A stretch of 26,072 nucleotides of DNA from Dehalococcoidia bacterium (GTDB lineage: Bacteria; Chloroflexota; Dehalococcoidia; UBA6926): positions 1 to 26,072 of the forward strand of contig JASLZO010000001.1 of assembly GCA_030754805.1 (NCBI GenBank), read 5' to 3'. The notes under the pieces were generated by a model, which was not told the DNA's origin, did no database searches, and was given only the letters and a program-made list of their open reading frames with translations. Shown here in pieces: positions 13,458 through 21,640 of the stretch. Position 1 is the first letter of the stretch. The number at the start of each line of letters is the position of its first letter. Made by a program: the position numbers and the translations under genes.

Positions 13458-15821
13458 ATGAACGACGACAGATTCGAGGTCATCGGTCGGGTGACCCGGC
13501 GTCAGGACGGCCACGCCATGGTCACCGGGCGGCAGCTGTACTCCTCGGACATCAGCCTTCCGAACATGCTTCAGGCCAGAGTCTTGAGAAGTCCCTACCC
13601 TCACGCGCGGATCGCCGCTATCGACACCAGCGAAGCGGAACGCCTGGGCGCCGTCTGCATCACCCCCGAGGACGTGCCGCGGGTCAAGTACAACGAGCGT
13701 CAGGTGAGCGTTCCGGCCAAGACCTACCGCGACCGAACGGTCCTGCCGGACAAGGTCCGGCACGTCGGGCAGGGCGTCGTTGCGGTCGCCGCCAGGACGG
13801 AAGCGCTGGCGGACAGGGCGCTCGACGCCCTTGACGTCGAATTCGAATCGCTGCCTGCGGTCTTCGATCCCCACGAAGCGATGCGAGATGGCGCGCCGCA
13901 GTTGCATGACGCGGTCCTGTTGGGCGAGACCGTCCTCCCCATCGAGCGGAATATCGCCTGTTACCGGGAGGCGGTAGAAGGCGACGTGGCTCGAGGGCTC
14001 GAGGAGGCGGACCTCGTCGTGGAGAACGAATTCACGACCGGGAGGGCCTACCACGGCCAGCTGGAGAGCAAGGCGGTTGTGTGCCGCCCGGAAGCCGACG
14101 GCGGAATCACGGTGTGGGCCACCGCGCAGTCGATTCACAATACCCGCCAGCTCTTGGGAAGCCTCTTCGACATCCCCCTCAGCAAGATCAACGTGCAACG
14201 TGTGCCGATTGGTGGGTCGTTTGGCTCGAGCATCCAGATGAACAGTTCCGTCGCCGTCTGCGTCGCCCTGGCGCTCAAGGCTCAGAAGTCGGTGAAGCTG
14301 GTGCTGACCCGCGAAGAGGATATGTACGACCACTGCAAGTATCCGTCGAATATCCACCTCACCTACGGCGTGAAACGCGACGGAACCCTGACAGCGGGAT
14401 ATTTGAAGACGGTCGTCGACATTGGAGGGCACAACATCCAGGCGTATCCGCTGCTCGGGTGCATGGCGGGCTGGTTCGTCTCTCTGTACCGACTGCCGCA
14501 TCTGAAGTTCGAGGGTACGGCGGTGTACACCAACAAGGCTCCAGCCTGTGCCATGCAGGGATACGGGAACCCGCAGGTCACATTCGCGGTGGAGTCGATG
14601 ATGGACACCATCGCCGAAGAACTCGACATCGATCCGATCGACGTTCGCCTGAAGAACTACGTGGGGCTCGGCGAGACGTTCTGGGGGCAGGGTCCGACTG
14701 TGCGCTCGGTCATTCGGAGTTGCGGTGTGGAGGAGATGCTGCTGAAGGGAAAGGCGATGGTCGGCTGGGAGGGTCGCGGGAGCTCCACGAGCAAGACCGG
14801 GCGCTTCCGAAGGGGGATCGGGGTCGGCCGAGGGTTCCACACATCGGGCACCGGTGCGCCCACGCCGGGTGAGGTCATCGACTACTCCACGGCGATGGTC
14901 AAGATTAACGAGGACGGGTCGGTCGACTGCCTGACCGCGCTCATGTGCCACGGCGGGGGAACGTTGGACGCGGGCGCCAAGATGGTGGCCGAGGAACTCG
15001 GTGTGCCTCTCGACCGGGTGGGAATCTCGCCGTCGAACACCCGCTCCACCGGCTACGACGTCTGCACCCACGCGACCCGTGGGGTGTACTGCGGCGGCGC
15101 GAGCCTTCTGAGGGCCGCCCAAGATGTAAAGAAGATTCTGTTCGACTTCGCCTCGCGCATCATCGACGTCAATCCGGACGCGCTGAAGGTCCGACCCGAC
15201 ACGAACCGTGGCCAGGGCGTCGTCTGCTTGCCCGGAGCGCCGGCCAAACGGATCACCGTGGCCGAGGTGGCCAAGACCGCGCAGATCAAGGGATGGGGCT
15301 CGATCATCGCCGTCGTGAGCCATCGGCAGGTGAACTGTCCGCCCTGCTTCGTCGTGAATTTCGTCGAGGTAGAGGTCGACACGGCGACCGGGCAGATTCG
15401 ACCGATGCGCGCCGTGGCCGCAGTCGATGCCGGGACGGTCATCAACCCCGACCTAGCCGCCGGGCAGCTCGAGGGCGGCCTCTGCCGGGGCATCGGCCTC
15501 GCGCTTCTGGAAGATACGACTTACAAGCCGGATACCGGAGAGCTTACCTGTGGCGGGTATCTCACCGACTACAAGGTCTATACGGCACAGGACATGCCCT
15601 CGCTCGAGGATCTGTCGACGTTCTTTGCCGACACCTACGAGCCGTCAGGTCCGTTCGGCGCCAAGGGCGTCGGCGAAGCCGCGAACAATGCGACCGCCGG
15701 CGCCGTAGCCAATGCCATCTACAACGCCGTGGGGATCCGCTTGACGGAGGCGCCGATCACTCCGGAACGCGTCTTGAGTGCGTTGACGCGGGACGCGGAA
15801 CAGCTCCAGCAGGGGCGGTAA
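13458..15821 (+). CDS. Molybdenum hydroxylase large (Mo-pterin) subunit 1, xanthine dehydrogenase/CoxL family
   Basis: A 787-residue Mo-binding subunit of the xanthine oxidase family, which hydroxylates carbon, often next to ring nitrogen or in aldehydes, using water. Seen: the N-terminal hammerhead domain (VTGRQLYSSDISLPNMLQARVLRSPYPHARI), the pterin-binding segment as GGSFGSS (252-258) instead of the usual GGGFGGK, and the C-terminal GPFGAKGVGE with the catalytic Glu740. The substrate-positioning Arg of the usual RGFG/RGYG motif is Gln366 here (AMQGYGNPQ), and the usual HxxLEP is HGQLES (199-204). It lacks CoxL's Cys-containing active-site loop, so it is not form I CO dehydrogenase. It begins the rightward operon, and FAD and FeS subunit genes follow at 2-base spacings. 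The substrate is unknown and the altered pocket suggests one unlike xanthine. Confidence 0.87.
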   Translation: MNDDRFEVIGRVTRRQDGHAMVTGRQLYSSDISLPNMLQARVLRSPYPHARIAAIDTSEAERLGAVCITPEDVPRVKYNERQVSVPAKTYRDRTVLPDKVRHVGQGVVAVAARTEALADRALDALDVEFESLPAVFDPHEAMRDGAPQLHDAVLLGETVLPIERNIACYREAVEGDVARGLEEADLVVENEFTTGRAYHGQLESKAVVCRPEADGGITVWATAQSIHNTRQLLGSLFDIPLSKINVQRVPIGGSFGSSIQMNSSVAVCVALALKAQKSVKLVLTREEDMYDHCKYPSNIHLTYGVKRDGTLTAGYLKTVVDIGGHNIQAYPLLGCMAGWFVSLYRLPHLKFEGTAVYTNKAPACAMQGYGNPQVTFAVESMMDTIAEELDIDPIDVRLKNYVGLGETFWGQGPTVRSVIRSCGVEEMLLKGKAMVGWEGRGSSTSKTGRFRRGIGVGRGFHTSGTGAPTPGEVIDYSTAMVKINEDGSVDCLTALMCHGGGTLDAGAKMVAEELGVPLDRVGISPSNTRSTGYDVCTHATRGVYCGGASLLRAAQDVKKILFDFASRIIDVNPDALKVRPDTNRGQGVVCLPGAPAKRITVAEVAKTAQIKGWGSIIAVVSHRQVNCPPCFVVNFVEVEVDTATGQIRPMRAVAAVDAGTVINPDLAAGQLEGGLCRGIGLALLEDTTYKPDTGELTCGGYLTDYKVYTAQDMPSLEDLSTFFADTYEPSGPFGAKGVGEAANNATAGAVANAIYNAVGIRLTEAPITPERVLSALTRDAEQLQQGR

Positions 15822-15823
15822 CG

Positions 15824-16702
15824 ATGGGCAACACGAGGATCTTGACCCGGGAATTCGAATACGTCGCGCCGGAGACGATGCCGGAACTTCTCGCGCTGCT
15901 GGACCGATACGGTCCGGCGGCAACGATCATCGCGGGCGGAACCGATGTCGTGCCCCAGCTGAAGTACGAAAAGATTTCGCCTGACTACCTGATTGATGTC
16001 ACGAAGATAGCCGAGTTGCGCACCGTGCGGCGAGACGGGGCCCTGCACATCGGTGCCGCGGTGAGGCTGCGCGACGTCAAGGCCTACTGCAGGGACAACG
16101 AGACCTACGCCTGCCTCGGTGACGCGCTCGGCTCGATCGGCCAGGCCCAGGTCGTCAACATGGGGACGTTGGGCGGAAACATTTGCACAGCCTCACCGGC
16201 CGCCGATTCCGCTCTGGCGCTCCTGGTCTTGGAGGCCCGGGTACGACTGATCGGTTCGGGCGGAGAGCGGGTCGTGCCGCTCGACGCCTTCTTTCGGGGA
16301 CCCAAGATGACCGGCATGGAGCCTGGCGAAGTCATGGCGGAGATCCAGGTTCCGGCTGTCGTGGACCACACCGGAAGTGCGTTTCGAAAGATCGGGCGGG
16401 TGGCGGGGGACATCTCCAAGATCAGTTGCGCGGTTGCGGTGCAGAGCGATGGCGAGCGGTGTCTCTCATGCCGGATTGGGATGGGGGCTGTCGGCCCGAC
16501 GCCGATGCGAATGCCCGGTGTGGAACAGCTCTTGTCGGGTCGAGCGATTGACGCGGGCGTGATGGATGAGGCCGCCGACCGAATCGCGGCCGACATCTCG
16601 CCCCTGACCGACGTGCGATCCACCGAGTTCTATCGACGACGCGTCTCCCGCGTGCTGTTCAAGGACACGTTCGACCAGGCATGGAAGCGGGTTCAGCGAT
16701 AG
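15824..16702 (+). CDS. Molybdenum hydroxylase FAD subunit 1 (CoxM/XdhB-like)
   Basis: A 292-residue FAD-binding-5 protein, the medium subunit of a Mo hydroxylase. Both FAD pyrophosphate motifs are visible: IIAGGTDVVPQLK near 36-48, and MGTLGGNICTASPAADSA in the middle. The C-terminal CO-dehydrogenase-flavoprotein domain has RKIGR, GAVGPTPMRMP and DVRSTEFYRR. The ATG at 15824 lies two bases after the Mo subunit stop with AGGGGCGG just upstream; the same frame extends upstream inside the Mo subunit gene, which is spurious. It transfers electrons from the [2Fe-2S] clusters to NAD+ or another acceptor, as part of complex 1 with its two neighbours. Confidence 0.9.
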   Translation: MGNTRILTREFEYVAPETMPELLALLDRYGPAATIIAGGTDVVPQLKYEKISPDYLIDVTKIAELRTVRRDGALHIGAAVRLRDVKAYCRDNETYACLGDALGSIGQAQVVNMGTLGGNICTASPAADSALALLVLEARVRLIGSGGERVVPLDAFFRGPKMTGMEPGEVMAEIQVPAVVDHTGSAFRKIGRVAGDISKISCAVAVQSDGERCLSCRIGMGAVGPTPMRMPGVEQLLSGRAIDAGVMDEAADRIAADISPLTDVRSTEFYRRRVSRVLFKDTFDQAWKRVQR

Positions 16703-16704
16703 CC

Positions 16705-17172
16705 ATGATGACGAAGCGACGCGTCACGTTGACCGTCAACGGCGAGCACGTCGAGCCGCTGGTGGAGGCGAATGCGCTGCTCGTCAACGTCCTGAGAGAA
16801 GAGTTGCAACTGACGGGCACGAAGTACTGCTGCGGCACCGGACAGTGCGGGGGATGCACGGTACTCGTCAACGGGGAGCCGATTCTGAGTTGCCTGACGC
16901 TGGCGGTTGCCGTCGATGGCGCAGATATCCTGACGATTGAAGGAGTGGCTAAACCGGACGGATCACTGGATCCGATCCAGGAGGCGTTTCTGGATCATGG
17001 AGCCGTGCAGTGCGGGTTCTGCACGCCCGGGATGATTCTCATGGCCAAGGATCTGCTCGCGCACGACCCTTCACCTTCGGAAGAACGGATCCGGGAGCAC
17101 CTGAGAGGGAACCTCTGTCGATGCACTGGGTATCACCGAATCGTCAAGGCGATAGGAAGCTGCGGCCAGTAG
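16705..17172 (+). CDS. Molybdenum hydroxylase 2x[2Fe-2S] subunit 1 (CoxS/XdhC-type small subunit)
   Basis: A 155-residue small subunit with the plant-ferredoxin-type cluster C43-x4-C48-x2-C51-x11-C63 and the helical-domain cluster C103-x2-C106 with C138-x-C140 (QCGFCTPGM and LCRCTGY). Length and order are standard for the family. It starts at ATG 16705, two bases after the FAD subunit stop; a second ATG follows immediately. It shuttles electrons from the Mo centre to FAD. Cys42 next to Cys43 is an extra cysteine often seen in this family. Confidence 0.93.
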   Translation: MMTKRRVTLTVNGEHVEPLVEANALLVNVLREELQLTGTKYCCGTGQCGGCTVLVNGEPILSCLTLAVAVDGADILTIEGVAKPDGSLDPIQEAFLDHGAVQCGFCTPGMILMAKDLLAHDPSPSEERIREHLRGNLCRCTGYHRIVKAIGSCGQ

Positions 17173-17200
17173 CGGCAGCCTTGCTCCAGCCTCGGCACGG

Positions 17201-18100
17201 ATGAGAAAGACGAAGACGAAGACAGTGACGAGCACCACGTACCTGCGGCCTACCGACTTGAACGACCTCCAGCAGATCATGGCGGAGCACCAAGGGCGAG
17301 CTGCCGTCGTCGCGGGCGCCACCGACATGATTCCTCAGATGCGAGCCGGGCGGACTCTACCCGCGGTTCTCGTCGATCTCTGCGAGATAGCGGAACTGTC
17401 GTTCATACGTGAAGAGCACGGCAGCATTGCGATCGGCGCAACCACCACGATGGCCAAGCTCGCCTCGAGCCCCATCATTGCCAGCGGCAGCCCGTTCCTA
17501 GCGACGGCTGCCCGGCAGGTCGGACACCCGCAGACCCGGAATCGAGCCACCATCGGGGGCAATCTCGCCAACGCGTCTCCCAGCGCGGACACCGCACCTC
17601 CACTTCTGGCCCTGGGCGCCGCGGTTCAGATCATGAGTCCGGATGGGGCCATCAGAGATGTGCCCCTGCACCAGTTTTTTCATTCCTACAGGGTGACGGA
17701 TCTGGGCGAGGGCGACGTGCTGACCCGGATCACGTTTCCCAGGCCGCCGGATGGAGCGGCCGGACGTTTCACCAAGATCGGCCTGAGAAGCGCATCGTCG
17801 ATCAGCGTTGCCAGCGTCGCCGTGATGCTGGAGATGGAGGAGACGACCTGCCGGACGGCACGGGTCGCGGCAGGGTCGGTGGCTCCGATACCGATGCGAG
17901 TCTTCCGCATCGAAGAGCTGCTTGAAGGCCACGAGATTGGCGAGACGCTCGTCGAGGAATGTTCCGAACTCTTGCGGGCGGAGATCTCGCCCATCAGTGA
18001 CGTTCGAGGCTCTGACAAGTACCGCTCGTATGTGGCCTCGGCGGTCCTGAAGCGACAGATCGAGATGGCCGTGGCAGACCGGAGGACATTCGGCGCATGA
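17201..18100 (+). CDS. Molybdenum hydroxylase FAD subunit 2 (CoxM/XdhB-like)
   Basis: A 299-residue FAD-binding-5 subunit for the second Mo hydroxylase. It has AGATDMIPQMRAGR near residues 45-58, IGGNLANASPSADTAPPL in the middle, and SVAPIPMR plus SDVRGSDKYRSYVA toward the C-terminus. The first copy has AGGTD where this one has AGATD. The start at ATG 17201 gives a lysine/threonine-rich leader encoded by a hexamer repeat and has no good Shine-Dalgarno, so GTG 17225 is an alternative. Its end overlaps the next gene by four bases (ATGA), which ties it to the second small subunit rather than to the preceding complex. Confidence 0.88.
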   Translation: MRKTKTKTVTSTTYLRPTDLNDLQQIMAEHQGRAAVVAGATDMIPQMRAGRTLPAVLVDLCEIAELSFIREEHGSIAIGATTTMAKLASSPIIASGSPFLATAARQVGHPQTRNRATIGGNLANASPSADTAPPLLALGAAVQIMSPDGAIRDVPLHQFFHSYRVTDLGEGDVLTRITFPRPPDGAAGRFTKIGLRSASSISVASVAVMLEMEETTCRTARVAAGSVAPIPMRVFRIEELLEGHEIGETLVEECSELLRAEISPISDVRGSDKYRSYVASAVLKRQIEMAVADRRTFGA

Positions 18101-18594
18101 CGACGTATCCGATCGACATCAAGGTCAACGGCGAATGGAAGCGGGCGGAGGTGACGGCCCGCGAGACCCTGTTGGACGCGTTGCGGAATCGCCTGAGGGC
18201 CTTCGAGGTGAAGGACGGGTGCAGTCAGGGCGATTGCGGAGCGTGCACCGTCATCCTGGCTGGACGTGCGGTCAACGCCTGTCTGACGCTGGCCGTGCAG
18301 GCCAACGGCAAGGAGATCACCACGCTGAAGGGTGTCGGAACGTCGGAGAATCCCGATCCCCTTCAGAAGAGCTTCGTCGAGCACGGCGCGATTCAGTGCG
18401 GGTTCTGCACGCCGGGGGTGGTGGTGTCGGCGAAGGCTCTGCTCGAGGCCAATCCGAACCCGAACCGAGAGGAGATCCGCGAAGGGATCTCCGGAAACCT
18501 GTGTCGCTGTACCGGGTACACGCAGATCGTCGAGGCCATCGAGGACGCGGCGGCACACGGCAGGCGTGGCGTAGGAGAGCGGGAAGATGCCTGA
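18097..18594 (+). CDS. Molybdenum hydroxylase 2x[2Fe-2S] subunit 2 (CoxS/XdhC-type small subunit)
   Basis: A 165-residue iron-sulfur subunit with C42-x4-C47-x2-C50-x11-C62 for the first [2Fe-2S] cluster and C101-x2-C104 with C136-x-C138 for the second (QCGFCTPGV, LCRCTGY). It overlaps the FAD subunit by four bases and the Mo subunit by eight, so FAD-FeS-Mo of this second enzyme are translated as one unit. It shares the family pattern with the small subunit of complex 1, but the N- and C-terminal sequences differ enough for the two not to be recent duplicates. Confidence 0.93.
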   Translation: MTTYPIDIKVNGEWKRAEVTARETLLDALRNRLRAFEVKDGCSQGDCGACTVILAGRAVNACLTLAVQANGKEITTLKGVGTSENPDPLQKSFVEHGAIQCGFCTPGVVVSAKALLEANPNPNREEIREGISGNLCRCTGYTQIVEAIEDAAAHGRRGVGEREDA

Positions 18595-20887
18595 GAATCG
18601 TACCAGGCCTGCATACCGGATCATCGGGAAGGCGGCTCCGCGGCCAGACGCCTGGGCAAAAGTGTTCGGCGACACGGCGTACGCCCATGACTACACAGTG
18701 CCGGGGATGCTCTGCGCGAAGGTGCTGAGGAGCCGCCACCCCGCCGCGCGGGTCCTGTCCATCGACACCGGTGACGCAGAGAAGCTGCCCGGCGTCGACG
18801 CGGTCTTGACCGCCAAGGATGTGCCGAACAACGAGACGGCCACGCGGTTCGGACAGACCCATCAGGTGGGCGGGTTCGAGGGGCTCTACCGGGTCCTGGC
18901 CGAGAAGAAGATCCGATTCAAGGGCGAAGCGGTTGCGCTGGTCGCGGCGACGAGTGAGGCGGTCGCCGAGGAGGCGCTCGGTCTCATTCACGTGGAGTAC
19001 GAACCGCTCGAAGGCGTCTTCGATCCGGTCGAGGCGAAGCAGGCCGGAGCCTACCAGGTCGGGGAAGACGAGAGTAACGTCATTTGCAGCTACAAGGTCA
19101 GAAAGGGTGACGTCGAGGAGGGGTTCAAGCTGGCTGATGTCGTGGTCGAACAGACCTACCGGGTGCCGATGGTGGACCATGCCTATCTGGAGCCGGAATC
19201 CGGCGTGGCCTGGCTGGATCAGGACGGCGTGATCACCATTCGATCCGCCACTCAGGTCATCGAGCACTTCAGGGGAATCGCCGATGTCTTGGGCGTGTCG
19301 CACAACCGGGTCCGGATCATCGCCCCGATGCTCGGCGGCGGCTTCGGCGGCAAGGAAGACATCACGGTCGAGACCTACCTGGCGCTACTCGTGTGGAAGA
19401 CCCGAAAGCCCGTATCGCTGACCTACACGCGGGAAGAGTCCATTCGCTCCCACGGCAAGCGCCATCCCTACGTCATGAGGTACAAGACCGGCGCCACCAA
19501 GGCCGGCAAGCTGGTGGCCCTGGAGGCGGAACTGACGTCCGATGCCGGGGGCTACGTGTACCTGAGTCCCTGGGTTCTTCTGTATTCCACGGTCGGCGCC
19601 ACCGGGCCCTACGACATTCCCCACGTCAAGGTCGATTCCGAGACGGTGCTCACCAACAACACGTTCAGCAGTGCGAACCGCGGGTTCGGTGCTCCGCAGG
19701 TCTGTTTCGCGTGCGAGAGCCAGCTGGATGAGCTTGCCAAGCAACTTGGCCTCTCGCCGCTCGAGATCCGTCGTAAGAACTATCTTCGTACTGGGGATGC
19801 GCTGGCGACCGGGCGGGTCCTCGAGCACAGTGTCGAGACCGAGCAGACGGCCGACAGGGCCCTGGAGGCGCTCGGTGAACCCTCCGGACCCAGTTCGCCA
19901 ACCGAGAGAATCGGCCGGGGCATCGCCTCCAGCATGACGAGCTACGGCCGAATGACCTTCCTGCACGACACATCCAGAGCGCTGGTCAGCATCGAGATGG
20001 ACGGGAGCGTCTCTGTCAGGTGCGGCCTGCAGGATGTTGGCGGCGGTCAAGCATCCTCCTTGGCACAGATCGCCGCGGAGGTCCTCGGGGTTCCCATGGA
20101 GGACGTCACCGTCTACGTCGGGGATTCGGCCTTGACGCCACTGGCCGGGACTACCACCGCGACGCGGCTGCTCTACATGTCGGGCAACGCCACCAAGAAG
20201 GCGGCGACGGCGGTGCGTCACAGCCTGGTGAAGAAGGCGGCCGACCTGTTGGATGTCGACCCGGAAGAGCTGGCCATGGGGGATCGACAGATCTATTCCG
20301 CAGGCGACCCCGACCGTGCCGTGGCCCTGGAACGCGTCGTCAAGGCCTGCGCGGCGGATGGGATCCCCCTGTACGACGTGGCACAGTTCAATGCTCCAGC
20401 CCGCGAACTGATCGACTTCCAGACCGGCCAGGGACAGGTGTTTCCCGATTTCACCTTTGGCACGCAGGCCATGGAAGTATCGGTGGACATCGAGACGGGC
20501 GCCGTGAAGGTGCTCAAGATCGTTTCCTGCTACGACGTCGGTCAGGCCATCAACACCTTGAGTGCCGAGGGGCAACTGCACGGCGGGGCGTTGTACGGCT
20601 TGGGCTACGGAATGATGGAAGAGGTAGTCCTGGACAAGGGGAACACGCTGACCCCTTCATTCGCCGAGTATCTCATTCCCAGTGCCGTCGATGTTCCCGA
20701 TGTCAAGACGATCATGATCGAATCCGGCGGCGGTGTCGGGCCGTTCGGTGCCAAGGGATTGGGGGAACCGTCCTGCGTCCCGGCGGCGGCGGCGTTTGCC
20801 AACGCAGTCAGCGACGCCATCGGCGCTCGAGTGTGCGACCTGCCGGTGACACCCGAGAGGATCTTGAAGGCCTTGGGAAGATTCTGA
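18587..20887 (+). CDS. Molybdenum hydroxylase large (Mo-pterin) subunit 2, xanthine dehydrogenase-like
   Basis: A 766-residue Mo-binding subunit with canonical xanthine-dehydrogenase-type motifs: PDAWAKVFGDTAYAHDY at the start, HAYLEPE (198-204), GGGFGGKED (250-258), RGFGAPQ with Arg365, and the catalytic Glu727 in GPFGAKGLGE. Unlike large subunit 1, all usual active-site positions are kept, which is compatible with a purine, hydroxypyridine or similar N-heterocycle, or an aldehyde. It overlaps the small subunit gene by eight bases and is followed 13 bases later by an AroM-family gene and then two amidohydrolases. This suggests that its product is a cyclic amide or imide that is later hydrolysed (inference). 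Confidence 0.9.
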   Translation: MPENRTRPAYRIIGKAAPRPDAWAKVFGDTAYAHDYTVPGMLCAKVLRSRHPAARVLSIDTGDAEKLPGVDAVLTAKDVPNNETATRFGQTHQVGGFEGLYRVLAEKKIRFKGEAVALVAATSEAVAEEALGLIHVEYEPLEGVFDPVEAKQAGAYQVGEDESNVICSYKVRKGDVEEGFKLADVVVEQTYRVPMVDHAYLEPESGVAWLDQDGVITIRSATQVIEHFRGIADVLGVSHNRVRIIAPMLGGGFGGKEDITVETYLALLVWKTRKPVSLTYTREESIRSHGKRHPYVMRYKTGATKAGKLVALEAELTSDAGGYVYLSPWVLLYSTVGATGPYDIPHVKVDSETVLTNNTFSSANRGFGAPQVCFACESQLDELAKQLGLSPLEIRRKNYLRTGDALATGRVLEHSVETEQTADRALEALGEPSGPSSPTERIGRGIASSMTSYGRMTFLHDTSRALVSIEMDGSVSVRCGLQDVGGGQASSLAQIAAEVLGVPMEDVTVYVGDSALTPLAGTTTATRLLYMSGNATKKAATAVRHSLVKKAADLLDVDPEELAMGDRQIYSAGDPDRAVALERVVKACAADGIPLYDVAQFNAPARELIDFQTGQGQVFPDFTFGTQAMEVSVDIETGAVKVLKIVSCYDVGQAINTLSAEGQLHGGALYGLGYGMMEEVVLDKGNTLTPSFAEYLIPSAVDVPDVKTIMIESGGGVGPFGAKGLGEPSCVPAAAAFANAVSDAIGARVCDLPVTPERILKALGRF

Positions 20888-20900
20888 CCCTTGTGACGTC

Positions 20901-21575
20901 ATGAGCAAGAAGCTCGGCATCGTCACCATCGGGCAGTCTCCCCGGACAGACGTCGTGCCGGAGATGACCCCGTTTCTCGGCGACGGTGTGGAGATCGTGG
21001 AACGCGGCGCGCTCGATGGACTGACGCTGAACGAGGTTGAGGAGTGCCACCCGGAACATGGGATGGCGCACCTGGTCAGCCGGATGCGGGACGGTACCGA
21101 AGTGGTCGTTGCCAAGGAGAAGTTGCTTCCCAGAATTGAACGCGCCATCGAGGACCTCGACAGCCAACGGGTCTCCGCCATCTTGCTGCTCTGCCTCGGA
21201 GACTTTCCCCGATTCCGATCTTCCTGTCTGCTCGTCGAGGCCCAACGGATCGTGGATCGGTGCGTCGACGGACTGGTGGGCGAGACCGACCACCTGGGAA
21301 TCCTGATTCCCATTCCGGAGCAGGAGGCGTGGGTCCGGAACACCTTCTCCCGGATGACCCCCCAGATCACGGTCGCCGATGCGTCTCCTTATGCCGACCG
21401 AGACCGGCTCTCCCGGGCGGGCGCGATGCTCAGCGAGGCGAACTGCGATCTGATCTTGATGTACTGCATGGGATTCAACCGACGAGCAGCCGGCGACATC
21501 AGGCGAGTAACCGGCAAGCCTGTCGTGCTCTCGAGTTCCCTTGTCGCTCGGACGCTGGGCGAGTTGCTCGAGTAG
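20901..21575 (+). CDS. AroM family protein (possible Asp/Glu/hydantoin racemase-like)
   Basis: A 224-residue protein resembling E. coli AroM in length and in sequence: GIVTIGQSPRTDVVPEM at the N-terminus, a central ILIPIPEQ segment and C-terminal CDLILMYCMGFNRRAAGDI then KPVVLSSSLVARTLGELL. AroM has no established function. Two cysteines, Cys98 (LLLCLGDF) and Cys189 (MYCMGF), each at the end of a hydrophobic strand about 90 residues apart, recall the catalytic pair of aspartate/glutamate and hydantoin racemases. With a hydantoinase-like gene directly downstream, a racemase or isomerase role is attractive but inferred. It sits 13 bases after a Mo hydroxylase gene and is likely in the same transcript. 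Confidence 0.82.
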   Translation: MSKKLGIVTIGQSPRTDVVPEMTPFLGDGVEIVERGALDGLTLNEVEECHPEHGMAHLVSRMRDGTEVVVAKEKLLPRIERAIEDLDSQRVSAILLLCLGDFPRFRSSCLLVEAQRIVDRCVDGLVGETDHLGILIPIPEQEAWVRNTFSRMTPQITVADASPYADRDRLSRAGAMLSEANCDLILMYCMGFNRRAAGDIRRVTGKPVVLSSSLVARTLGELLE

Positions 21576-21640
21576 AACGGCCGAGAAGACGTCCTCGTGG
21601 AACCCACGCCGATGACACGCAGCATCAGCAGGTGCCGACC

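Noticed and set aside
13248..15323. Minus-strand frame of about 691 codons
   Set aside because: Antisense of Mo hydroxylase large subunit 1, low-complexity composition, no motif.
13458..17172. Aerobic form I CO dehydrogenase (CoxMSL)
   Set aside because: The large subunit lacks the Cys-containing active-site loop diagnostic of form I CoxL, and no cox accessory genes are present.
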